5,503 nucleotides of DNA from Paracoccaceae bacterium. GTDB taxonomy: Bacteria; Pseudomonadota; Alphaproteobacteria; Rhodobacterales; Rhodobacteraceae. Each line of letters opens with the position of its first letter. Position 1 is the first letter of the stretch. This document shows, in pieces, positions 1-5,503 of this stretch. Location of the stretch: assembly GCA_025458985.1 (NCBI GenBank), contig JALORM010000147.1:1-5503 (forward strand). Direction: 5' to 3'. The notes under the pieces were generated by a model. It made no database searches. It was not told the origin of the DNA and saw nothing but the letters and a program-made list of their open reading frames with translations. The position numbers were made by a program, and so were the translations under genes.

Positions 1-26
1 AAATCAGAAAGATCGAAACGCGCCAT
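1..26 (-). CDS. IS5-family transposase, N-terminal fragment (cut by window edge)
   Basis: Nine codons of a leftward gene are visible, starting at an ATG whose complement is at 24-26 and reading MARFDLSD(F). This opening resembles the N-terminus of IS5-family (IS427-type) DDE transposases common in alphaproteobacteria; that match is from memory and rests on very few residues. Immediately upstream is a near-perfect Shine-Dalgarno (GGGAGGTGATC, complement of 27-37), complementary to almost the whole 16S rRNA 3' end. The local base composition is clearly less GC-rich than the genes to the right, as expected for a transferred element. The catalytic domain lies outside the window, so I cannot say whether the transposase is intact. 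Confidence 0.6.
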
Positions 27-98
27 GATCACCTCCCTCAGCAGATGTGAATCACAGCCCGATGCCAACGGAAATCCCGTTTATGAGTTCAGAACCTA
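1..98 (-). mobile_element. End of an insertion sequence (5' end relative to its transposase), partial
   Basis: The first ~98 bases hold the transposase start and a leader of about 70 bp. They are near balanced in AT/GC, and composition switches abruptly to over 80% GC around position 100. The boundary is placed at the CCTAGG palindrome (95-100): its CTAG core fits the YTAR-type target preference known for part of the IS5 family. The terminal sequence read from the element's outside end would begin near GGTTCTGAACTCAT (complement of about 83-96). Only one end is visible, so neither the inverted repeat nor the target duplication can be confirmed, and the exact edge is uncertain by several bases. 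The insertion lies about 20 bp beyond the stop codon of the neighbouring small gene. Confidence 0.5.
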
Positions 99-118
99 GG
101 CCCGCCGGCCGTCCCGCC

Positions 119-388
119 TCAACCGCCCGGCCAGACCTGGGTCCAGAACAGCGCGACGGGGATCACCCCCGCGGCAATGATGCAGATCGCGCGCGACGCG
201 TTCACCGCGCGGGCCAGCCGGCCCTGCTGCGCCGCCTCGCCGAACAGGGCGACGGCCACGAGGATCGCCTCGCCCTCGCCGCGCCGTGCGGCCTCGCGGG
301 CGCGGATCGAGGCCATGGCGGCCTCGGTGCGTTCTTGCATCCAGTCTGCCTCGGCCAGGGCGCGGCGGCGATCTTCCAGTCCGGACAT
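119..388 (-). CDS. Small hypothetical protein with one predicted C-terminal membrane segment (89 aa)
   Basis: I do not recognise this protein. Residues 1-40 are charged and probably helical, rich in Arg, Glu and Ala. Residues 41-50 are a short hydrophobic stretch, and residues about 63-85 form one convincing membrane segment (from VNASRAICII through to FWTQVW), ending with a short WPGG tail. The layout suggests a tail-anchored or single-pass protein with a cytoplasmic N-terminal helix. The ATG at 388 is preceded by GAGGGG with a 5-nt spacer, a good ribosome binding site, which favours this frame over the overlapping 124-codon frame at 96-470. It lies 94 nt downstream of pcs on the same strand and may be co-transcribed. 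Its stop is about 20 bp from the insertion sequence, so its native terminator may have been displaced. Function unknown. Confidence 0.6.
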   Translation of the reverse strand: MSGLEDRRRALAEADWMQERTEAAMASIRAREAARRGEGEAILVAVALFGEAAQQGRLARAVNASRAICIIAAGVIPVALFWTQVWPGG

Positions 389-482
389 CGGGTCCCCTCA
401 CGTTGCTTCCCGCAGCAGAGACATGGCGCAGCTTGCGGCTGGGTCCACGCGCTGCGACATCCTGGCTCACCGGATCGGCGGC

Positions 483-1175
483 TCAGCGCCGCTCGGGCAG
501 AATCTGCTGCACGATGCCCGCCAGCATCAGATAGAGCGAAGTCAGCACCAGGCCCCAGTGCGCCCAGCTCTGCGGGTGGAAGTCGACCCAGGCCGCCCAG
601 CCGGCAAAGCCGGTCCAGGCCAGGGCAACGGGCAGCGTGACCGCCCGCCAGCGCTCGGTCCGCACCGGGTGCACGAACTTGAGCGGCAGGAACATCGCCC
701 CCGCGAAGACGCCGACCAGGAACAGGATCGTCCAGAACTCGGGCTGCACTGCGAAGAGGACGATGATGACCATGTTCCAGCAGGCCGGAAAGCCCGAGAA
801 CGAATTGTCCTTCGTCTTCATCCGGGTGTCGGCGAAGTAGACGGCGCTTGCGAAGGTTATGACGATGATCGCCATCCATCCCGTCCAGCCCGGCAGCAGG
901 CCCGACCTGAACAGGGCGAAGGCCGGGATGAACACGTAGGTCAGGTAGTCGACGATCAGGTCCATCAGCACCCCGTCGAATTGCGGGGCGTAGGTCTTCA
1001 CGTTGTAGCGCCGGGCCAGCGGGCCATCGATGCCGTCGACGACGAAGGCGACGACCAGCCAGAGGAACATCAGGCTCCATTGGCTGTCCACCGCGGCCAG
1101 CATCGCAAGCATCGCGAAGACGGCGCCGGTCGCCGTGAACAGATGGACAAGAAGGGCCTTGAAGCCGGGGCTCAT
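483..1175 (-). CDS. pcs: Phosphatidylcholine synthase (CDP-diacylglycerol:choline phosphotransferase)
   Basis: This integral membrane enzyme of the CDP-alcohol phosphatidyltransferase family condenses choline with CDP-diacylglycerol to give phosphatidylcholine and CMP (EC 2.7.8.24). The catalytic motif is visible as D50-G51-x2-A54-R55, then G68-x3-D72-x3-D76. The 12-residue gap between R55 and G68, longer than the 8 residues of ordinary family members, is the form I know for Pcs. Other Pcs-like blocks are YFADTRMKT (113-121), FSGFPACWNM (126-135) and FLPLKFVHPVR (162-172). About eight hydrophobic segments span the 230 residues, close to the roughly 240 aa of rhizobial Pcs. The gene starts 39 nt after xerC stops, probably in the same transcript. 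The ATG at 1175 has only a weak ribosome binding site, but no other ATG or GTG exists in frame before the upstream stop at 1215-1217. Synthesis would depend on choline uptake; no transporter is visible here. Confidence 0.93.
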   Translation of the reverse strand: MSPGFKALLVHLFTATGAVFAMLAMLAAVDSQWSLMFLWLVVAFVVDGIDGPLARRYNVKTYAPQFDGVLMDLIVDYLTYVFIPAFALFRSGLLPGWTGWMAIIVITFASAVYFADTRMKTKDNSFSGFPACWNMVIIVLFAVQPEFWTILFLVGVFAGAMFLPLKFVHPVRTERWRAVTLPVALAWTGFAGWAAWVDFHPQSWAHWGLVLTSLYLMLAGIVQQILPERR

Positions 1176-1214
1176 CGGCCAGTCATCGCCCAGATGCAGC
1201 AGCCGCGCAACGAC

Positions 1215-2141
1215 TTACCGGCCCGGGCCGGCCTTCGGATGCGCCTGGGTGTAGACCTCCATCAGCCGCCGCTCGTCAACCGCCGTATAGGCTTCGGTCG
1301 TCGACAGCGAGGCGTGGCCCAAGAGCTCCTGAATCGCGCGGAGATCGCCGCCGGCATTCAGAAGATGCGTGGCGAACGAATGGCGCAGCGCGTGCGGCGT
1401 GGCGGTGGCGGGCAGGCCGAGCTGCATCCGCGTCTGCTCCATCGCGCGGGCCACATGGCGCGGCCCGAGCGGCCCGCCCCGCACCCCGCGGAACAGCGCC
1501 GCATCGCGGGCAAGGGGATGCGGGCAGGCTTTCGCGTAGGCTGCGACCGCTGCGCGCGCCGCGGGGATGACCGGAACGATCCGCTCCTTGCCGCCCTTGC
1601 CGCGGATGCGCAGCGCCTCGCCCAGAGGCAGGTCGGCGCCGGTCAGCGACAGCGCCTCCGAGATGCGCAGCCCGCAGCCGTAGAGCAGCGTGACCACCGC
1701 GGTGTCGCGCAGGCCCGCCCAGGGTTCGCGCGATTGCAGCTCGACCACGTCGATGACCTGCCGCGCGGCGTCCTCCGACAGCGGGCGCGGCAGCTTGCGG
1801 GTGTACTTCGGCGCCCGCGCCGACAGGGCGGGTGTCGCGTCGAACCCCTCGCGGTCCGACAGCCAGCGCAGGAACGCCTTCACCGACGACAGCGCGCGGG
1901 CCAGCGACCGGGCCGAAAGCCCGCGCGCCCGTTCATGGGCCATCCAGGCCCGCATGTCCGACACCGTCAGCCGCCCAAGCGCCGCAAGTCCGCCCTCACC
2001 GCCCGAATGCTGCGCGAGGAACCCGAGGAACCCCAGCACGTCTGTCCGGTAGGCCCGCGCCGTCGCCTCGGCCCGGCCGTCCAGCGCCGTGAGATGCCCG
2101 ATCCAGCGGTCGAGCGCCTCGGTCCGGGCGGCCGGCAGCAT
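1215..2141 (-). CDS. xerC: Site-specific tyrosine recombinase XerC
   Basis: XerC works with XerD at the dif site in the replication terminus to resolve chromosome dimers, normally under FtsK control. At 308 aa it has the usual length. Residues about 7-95 form the N-terminal SAM-like core-binding domain (ARAYRTDVLGFLGFL, 28-42), and residues about 118-300 the catalytic domain. The full catalytic set is present: R159 (CGLRISEAL), K182 (RGKGGKER), H250 and R253 (HALRHSFATHLL), H276 (LGHASLSTTEAYT) and the nucleophile Y285. The ATG at 2141 lies 3 nt after the DUF484 stop and lacks a strong ribosome binding site, suggesting translational coupling. This DUF484-xerC order is conserved in proteobacteria and favours XerC over a phage or plasmid integrase; XerD is the less likely alternative. 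Confidence 0.92.
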   Translation of the reverse strand: MLPAARTEALDRWIGHLTALDGRAEATARAYRTDVLGFLGFLAQHSGGEGGLAALGRLTVSDMRAWMAHERARGLSARSLARALSSVKAFLRWLSDREGFDATPALSARAPKYTRKLPRPLSEDAARQVIDVVELQSREPWAGLRDTAVVTLLYGCGLRISEALSLTGADLPLGEALRIRGKGGKERIVPVIPAARAAVAAYAKACPHPLARDAALFRGVRGGPLGPRHVARAMEQTRMQLGLPATATPHALRHSFATHLLNAGGDLRAIQELLGHASLSTTEAYTAVDERRLMEVYTQAHPKAGPGR

Positions 2142-2144
2142 GGC

Positions 2145-2840
2145 TCAGGCGAGGTGGGCGCGCACCGCCCGCTCGACGACGCCGCCGAAGAAGGCAAGCA
2201 GGTCGGTGCCCTGCCCGGGGCGGAACTGCCCCGGGTCGGCCGAGGCCAGCGCCAGCAGCGCGGGCAGCCGGTCGGGCCCGAGGTCGAGAAGGATCACCGC
2301 CTCGGATCGCATCGCGGCCCCCTCGGCCCCGTAGATCACCCCCTGCCCCGGCAGGATCGACCGCAGGACGACCCCGCGCCGGGGCCGGCCGCCCAGCGCG
2401 AGATACTCGCTTGCGAAGGCGGGTTCGGCCAGCAGGACCGCCTCGGGCATGCCGGACGGCACCCGGCCGTCGCGCGCGCCGAGGACCAGGCGCAGCGCGT
2501 CGATCCTCAGCGACTTGGCCACGGGGCCGGCCAGGCGCTCGGTCAGGTCCAGAAGATCGGAGGCCTCCAGCAGCTCCAGCACCGCCCGATGAATCGCGGC
2601 GGTGCCGGCGATGTTGTCGTAGGCCGCCGCCAGCACCGACTGGTGCCGGTCTTCCAGCTGCCCGAGCCGCCCCTCAAGCCGCGCCATCGCCAGCCCGCGC
2701 ATGTCGACCACGTTCGAGCCCATGGCCCGCTCGCTGGCACCCACCAGCGCGCGCATCAGGTCCATGTCGTCAAGCACCAGCTCGGGCTCGCGCAGGATGG
2801 TGTCGCGCAGGACCGCGCGCTGTCCCTCGATTTCGGCCAT
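2145..2840 (-). CDS. DUF484 family protein (GAF-like), upstream partner of xerC
   Basis: This 231-residue soluble protein matches the DUF484 family, known mainly for sitting directly before xerC in proteobacterial genomes; its molecular role is not established. Family-like features are an N-terminal helix (LREPELVLDDMDLMRAL, 16-32), a coiled-coil-like helix (NVVDMRGLAMARLEGRLGQL, 43-62), a GAF-like core, and a C-terminal signature ASADPGQFRPGQGTDLLAFF (199-218), which I recognise as the family's DPxxFxPGxGTDLLxFL ending. The ATG at 2840 has a GGAG 6 nt upstream. Its stop is 3 nt before the xerC start, so expression is almost certainly linked. The 126-nt gap before it probably holds the promoter of the DUF484-xerC-pcs unit, though no clear -35/-10 pair stands out. 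Confidence 0.88.
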   Translation of the reverse strand: MAEIEGQRAVLRDTILREPELVLDDMDLMRALVGASERAMGSNVVDMRGLAMARLEGRLGQLEDRHQSVLAAAYDNIAGTAAIHRAVLELLEASDLLDLTERLAGPVAKSLRIDALRLVLGARDGRVPSGMPEAVLLAEPAFASEYLALGGRPRRGVVLRSILPGQGVIYGAEGAAMRSEAVILLDLGPDRLPALLALASADPGQFRPGQGTDLLAFFGGVVERAVRAHLA

Positions 2841-2943
2841 GGTCGCTCCGTGCCGCAGTTGTCCGCATCAAGACTCGCCGGCAGAGCGCCGGGAATCAAC
2901 GGAGAAGTGCGACTGAAACGCCAACCGTGGCCGGCGCGCAACC

Positions 2944-2960
2944 GCCCGGCAATGCCGGGC
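2944..2960 (-). terminator. Possible hairpin terminator of the transaldolase gene
   Basis: A perfect 7-bp inverted repeat, GCCCGGC with GCCGGGC, is separated by three bases (AAT on the plus strand) and lies 6 nt beyond the stop codon of the transaldolase-family gene. The position suits an intrinsic terminator, but no T-run follows in the leftward direction, so termination may be weak or Rho-assisted. It could also simply stabilise the mRNA 3' end. Confidence 0.4.
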
Positions 2961-2966
2961 CGACGG

Positions 2967-3620
2967 TCAGAGGATCTTCTGGCCGGTCGCGGCCCAGTCC
3001 TTCAGGAAGCCCTCGAGCCCCTTGTCGGTCAGCGGGTGGCTCGCCATCGCCTTGATGACGTTCGGCGGCGCGGTCGCCACGTCGGCGCCGATCTTGGCGG
3101 CCTCGGACATGTGGTTGGCGCTGCGGATCGACGCGGCGAGGATCTGGGTCTGGAAGCCGTAGTTGTCGTAGATCTGGCGGATGTCGGCGATCAGCTGCAT
3201 CCCGTCGAGGTTGATGTCGTCGAGCCTTCCGATGAAGGGCGAAATGAACGTCGCCCCCGCCTTCGCCGCCAAGAGCGCCTGATTGGCCGAGAAGCAGAGC
3301 GTGACGTTCACCATCCGCCCTTCGCCCGACAGGACCTTGCAGGCCTTGAGCCCGTCCCAGGTCAGGGGCACCTTGATGGCGATGTTGTCGGCGATCTTGG
3401 CCAGCTCGCGCCCTTCGGCGACCATCCCCTCGGCGTCAAGCGCCACGGTCTCGGCGCTGACCGGCCCGGGGATCATCTCGCAGATTTCCTTCGTAACCTC
3501 GCGGATGTCGCGGCCCGACTTGGCGATCAGCGAGGGATTCGTGGTGACCCCGTCGACCATGCCCAGTTCGTTCAGCTCGCGGATCGCCTTGGTATCGGCG
3601 GTGTCGACGAAGAATTTCAT
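2967..3620 (-). CDS. tal: Transaldolase (small TalC/FSA-type; often annotated fructose-6-phosphate aldolase)
   Basis: This class I Schiff-base aldolase of 217 residues has the length of the short transaldolase/FSA subfamily (about 215-220 aa). Visible active-site elements are D6 (MKFFVDTAD), the TTNPS loop (26-30), the Schiff-base lysine K83 (NIAIKVPLT), T107 (NVTLCFS), SPFIGRLDD (127-135) and S164/R166 (AASIRS). Transaldolase moves a dihydroxyacetone unit between sugar phosphates in the non-oxidative pentose phosphate pathway. E. coli F6P aldolase has Gln59 and Tyr131 where this protein appears to have E57 and F129, the transaldolase-type residues, so transaldolase is the better call. The ATG at 3620 is preceded by GGGGAG with a 7-nt spacer. 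The gene is divergent from priA and separated from DUF484 by 126 nt with a hairpin, so it is probably its own transcript. Confidence 0.9.
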   Translation of the reverse strand: MKFFVDTADTKAIRELNELGMVDGVTTNPSLIAKSGRDIREVTKEICEMIPGPVSAETVALDAEGMVAEGRELAKIADNIAIKVPLTWDGLKACKVLSGEGRMVNVTLCFSANQALLAAKAGATFISPFIGRLDDINLDGMQLIADIRQIYDNYGFQTQILAASIRSANHMSEAAKIGADVATAPPNVIKAMASHPLTDKGLEGFLKDWAATGQKIL

Positions 3621-3707
3621 GGCGGGGCTCCCCGGGGTTGTGGCGGCTGTCGGGGGCTGTCATAGCCGAAGCCGGCGGGGGCCGAAACCCCCGGCCGGGA
3701 GGCGGGC
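3621..3707. promoter_or_regulatory. Divergent intergenic region between the transaldolase gene and priA, with candidate back-to-back promoters
   Basis: This 87-nt region must hold the start signals of both flanking genes. Rightward, TTGTGG (3638-3643) and CATAGC (3661-3666) are 17 nt apart, each matching the sigma-70 consensus at 3 of 6 positions. Leftward, TATGAC (complement of 3659-3664) is a 4 of 6 match to a -10, with TTTCGG (complement of 3682-3687) 17 nt upstream as a poor -35. The two -10 candidates overlap at the only AT-rich spot in the region, which is suggestive of shared control but unproven. Confidence 0.25.
3672..3698 (+). other. GC-rich imperfect hairpin in the priA leader
   Basis: GGGGG (3677-3681) pairs with CCCCC (3688-3692) around a six-base loop containing GAAA. 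Outside it, CCGG (3672-3675) can pair with CCGG (3695-3698) across a small asymmetric internal loop. The right arm ends at the start of the priA ribosome binding site (GGGAGG, 3697-3702). In the mRNA it could limit ribosome access or act as a weak attenuator; no T-run follows it, so it is not a normal terminator. In DNA this GC-rich, such repeats can also arise by chance. Confidence 0.35.
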
Positions 3708-5503
3708 GTGAGCGCAGGCGAGGACTTCGCGGAAGGGGTGCCGGTCGGTGTGCTGACCACCGAGCCCCTGGACCGCGTCCTGACCTACCGCGCCCCGCCG
3801 GGCGGCTGCGGTATCGGCGACTTCGTCGAGGTGCCGCTGGGGCCGCGCCGCGTGCTGGGCTGCGTCTGGGGGCCGGGCGATGCCGACTTCGACGCCGCAA
3901 AGCTGCGCGCCGTGGGGCAGGTGTTCGACGCCCCGCCGATGCGGCCCGAGCTGCGTGATTTCCTCGCCCGCGCCGCAGCCTACACCCTCACTCCCCTGTC
4001 CTCCATGCTGCGCCTTGCCACCCGCACGCCCGCGCTGGGCGAGGCGCCGGGCATGCGCAAGGTTTACCGCCGGGGCGGGGTCGAACCCGCGCGGTTGACC
4101 GAGGCGCGGGCGCGCGTGCTCGACACGCTCGACGCCTGGGGCGGGGCGCCGATGACGCTTGCCGAACTGACCCGCGAGGCAGGCGTCACGACCTCGGTGG
4201 TCAAGGGCCTTGTCGCGCAAGGCGCGGTGATCGAGGAGGACACGCCTCGCGACCTGCCCTATCCCCGGCTCGACCCCGACCGGCCCGGCCACGCGCTGAC
4301 CGCCGGCCAGGCTGCCGCGGCAGCCGCGATTTCGGCGGCGGGGGGCGGCTATTCCACGACGCTGCTGAAGGGCGTCACCGGGTCCGGCAAGACCGAGGTC
4401 TATCTGGAGGCCGTGGCCGCCTGCCTCAGCCGCGGCCGGCAGGCGCTGGTCCTCCTGCCCGAGATCGCGCTGACCCAGGGGTTTCTCGCTCGGGTCGAGG
4501 CGAGATTCGGCGCGCGTCCCGCCGAATGGCATTCCGGCGTCACCCTGACCGAACGCCGCCGGCTCTGGCGGATGGCGGCCGAAGGCGCGGCGCCGCTGAC
4601 GGTGGGGGCGCGCTCGGCGCTGTTCCTGCCCTACCGCGACCTCGGACTGATCGTCGTCGACGAGGAACACGACAGCTCGTACAAGCAGGAGGACGGGGTC
4701 CTCTACAACGCACGCGACATGGCGGTGCTGCGGGCCTCGATCTGCGAGGCGCAGGTGATCCTGTCGTCAGCCACGCCGTCGCTGGAAAGCTGGGCCAATG
4801 CCGAGGCGGGCAAGTACGCCCGCGTCGACCTGGCCGACCGCTACGGGCCCGCCGTCCTACCGCAGATGCGCGCCATCGACATGCGCACCGAAGACCTGCC
4901 GTCTGACCGCTGGCTCTCGCCGACGCTGCGGCGCGCGGTGGCCGCGCGGCTTCAGGCAGGCGAGCAGTCGCTTCTGTTCCTCAACCGCCGCGGCTATGCG
5001 CCGGTCACGCTCTGCCGCGCCTGCGGGCACCAGATCGGCTGCGACCACTGCGACGCGCGGATGGTGGAACACCGCTTCCTCAAGCGTCTGATGTGCCACC
5101 AGTGCGGCGAAACGAAGCCGATGCCGGCGGCCTGCCCGTCCTGCGGGGCGGAAGGGAAGCTTGCCGCCGTCGGCCCGGGGGTCGAGCGGCTGGCCGAAGA
5201 GGCACAGGCCGCCTTCCCCGAGGCGCGGCTGCGCGTCCTGTCGTCGGACCTCTTCGGCTCGGCCCGCGCGCTCAAGGCCGAGATCGAGGCCATCGCAGCG
5301 GGCGAGGCCGACATCGTCATCGGCACCCAGCTGGTCGCCAAGGGCCACAACTTCCCCCTGCTGACGCTGGTCGGCGTGATCGACGCCGACCTCGGGCTGC
5401 AGGGGTCGGACCTGCGCGCGGCGGAACGCACCTTCCAGCTGATCCGCCAGGTGGCGGGCCGGGCGGGGCGCGCCGACCGGCCGGGCATGGCGCTCCTGCA
5501 GAC
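3708..5503 (+). CDS. priA: Primosomal protein N' (replication restart helicase PriA), 3' end beyond window
   Basis: PriA binds stalled forks and D-loops, unwinds the lagging arm and loads the replicative helicase away from oriC. About 598 codons are visible, against roughly 730 in typical PriA, so the C-terminal ~130 residues are missing. The N-terminal 3'-end-binding domain begins VGVLTTEPLDRVLTYRAP (13-30), followed by a winged-helix region (about 130-180). Helicase motifs are Walker A GVTGSGKTE (222-230, K228), DEEH (318-321), SATPS (354-358), GTQLVAKGHNFP (539-550) and QVAGRAGR (581-588). Eight cysteines (C436, C439, C445, C448, C463, C466, C476, C479) form the two zinc sites. The GTG at 3708 is chosen because a stop lies in frame at 3663-3665, no other usual start codon lies between, and GGGAGG (3697-3702) precedes it by 5 nt. 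No frameshift is seen. Confidence 0.96.
   Translation, partial: MSAGEDFAEGVPVGVLTTEPLDRVLTYRAPPGGCGIGDFVEVPLGPRRVLGCVWGPGDADFDAAKLRAVGQVFDAPPMRPELRDFLARAAAYTLTPLSSMLRLATRTPALGEAPGMRKVYRRGGVEPARLTEARARVLDTLDAWGGAPMTLAELTREAGVTTSVVKGLVAQGAVIEEDTPRDLPYPRLDPDRPGHALTAGQAAAAAAISAAGGGYSTTLLKGVTGSGKTEVYLEAVAACLSRGRQALVLLPEIALTQGFLARVEARFGARPAEWHSGVTLTERRRLWRMAAEGAAPLTVGARSALFLPYRDLGLIVVDEEHDSSYKQEDGVLYNARDMAVLRASICEAQVILSSATPSLESWANAEAGKYARVDLADRYGPAVLPQMRAIDMRTEDLPSDRWLSPTLRRAVAARLQAGEQSLLFLNRRGYAPVTLCRACGHQIGCDHCDARMVEHRFLKRLMCHQCGETKPMPAACPSCGAEGKLAAVGPGVERLAEEAQAAFPEARLRVLSSDLFGSARALKAEIEAIAAGEADIVIGTQLVAKGHNFPLLTLVGVIDADLGLQGSDLRAAERTFQLIRQVAGRAGRADRPGMALLQ

Noticed and set aside
40..68. Possible promoter for the transposase: TTGGCA (complement of 63-68), 17 nt, TCTGCT (complement of 40-45)
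   Set aside because: The -10 is poor, and the implied start near position 33 would fall within the Shine-Dalgarno (complement of 31-37), which makes it unlikely to drive this gene.
96..470. A 124-codon leftward frame overlapping the 89-aa gene
   Set aside because: Its product is an Arg/Gly-rich low-complexity sequence typical of wrong frames in GC-rich DNA, and it would run into the insertion-sequence boundary. The 119-388 frame has a better ribosome binding site and a coherent membrane segment.
202..1080. A 292-codon leftward frame overlapping pcs
   Set aside because: It is out of frame with pcs, whose motif and membrane segments are unmistakable, and its product is Arg-rich with no domain.
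1215..2141. Reading the tyrosine recombinase as the integrase of a genomic island or phage
   Set aside because: Its length, full XerC-like motif set and 3-nt coupling to a DUF484 gene mark it as housekeeping XerC. No tRNA, attachment repeat or phage gene is nearby.
2879..2893. Short inverted repeat CCGGC-AGAGC-GCCGG upstream of the DUF484 gene
   Set aside because: A 5-bp stem of G and C only is expected by chance at this base composition, with no T-run or adjacent signal to give it meaning.
177..3665. A 1162-codon rightward open frame running antisense to four genes
   Set aside because: The transaldolase, DUF484, xerC and pcs genes all share one reading-frame register, and this frame is their exact codon-on-codon complement. 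A stop would need TTA, CTA or TCA in the real genes, which are rare codons at this GC. The translation is low-complexity (rich in Arg, Gln, Gly, Pro and His) with no recognisable domain, whereas the opposite strand gives four clear protein families.
3660..4670. A 336-codon leftward open frame
   Set aside because: It is the complement of the priA frame, which carries helicase motifs; the leftward product is an Arg/Gly/Gln-rich shadow.
4857..5348. A 163-codon leftward open frame
   Set aside because: It lies wholly inside the priA zinc-binding and helicase region on the opposite strand and has no recognisable domain.

Overview
The window is very GC-rich (roughly two thirds G+C by eye) with strongly G/C-biased third codon positions. 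Gene content and protein flavour point to an alphaproteobacterium, most likely a member of the Rhodobacteraceae (Rhodobacter/Paracoccus-like). The main clues are a bacterial phosphatidylcholine synthase, the DUF484-xerC pair, and a transaldolase-like gene divergent from priA. This assignment is inference; no rRNA or other marker is present.

Layout: positions 1 to about 98 are the edge of an insertion sequence. They hold only the first nine codons of an IS5-type transposase, reading leftward out of the window, plus its AT-richer leader. From about 100 to 3620 five genes all read leftward. In order of transcription they are a transaldolase/fructose-6-phosphate aldolase family enzyme (3620 to 2967), a DUF484 protein (2840 to 2145), the tyrosine recombinase XerC (2141 to 1215), phosphatidylcholine synthase Pcs (1175 to 483) and a small unrecognised membrane protein (388 to 119). 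DUF484 and xerC are separated by 3 nt and pcs follows after 39 nt, so these three probably share a transcript. After an 87-nt divergent intergenic region, priA (primosomal replication restart helicase) reads rightward from a GTG at 3708 and runs off the right edge, with about 598 codons visible.

Function: this is mostly core chromosome. PriA restarts collapsed replication forks. XerC (with XerD) resolves the chromosome dimers that recombination at such forks can generate. The transaldolase-type enzyme serves the non-oxidative pentose phosphate pathway, and Pcs makes the membrane lipid phosphatidylcholine from exogenous choline. The only mobile feature is the insertion sequence at the left edge, which appears to have landed just past the stop of the small membrane-protein gene without breaking a gene visible here. 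There is no gene-free stretch longer than about 130 bases. I found no convincing undescribed system. The most useful second looks are the IS junction, active-site residues that argue for transaldolase rather than F6P aldolase, the small orphan membrane protein, and the hairpin-bearing priA leader.
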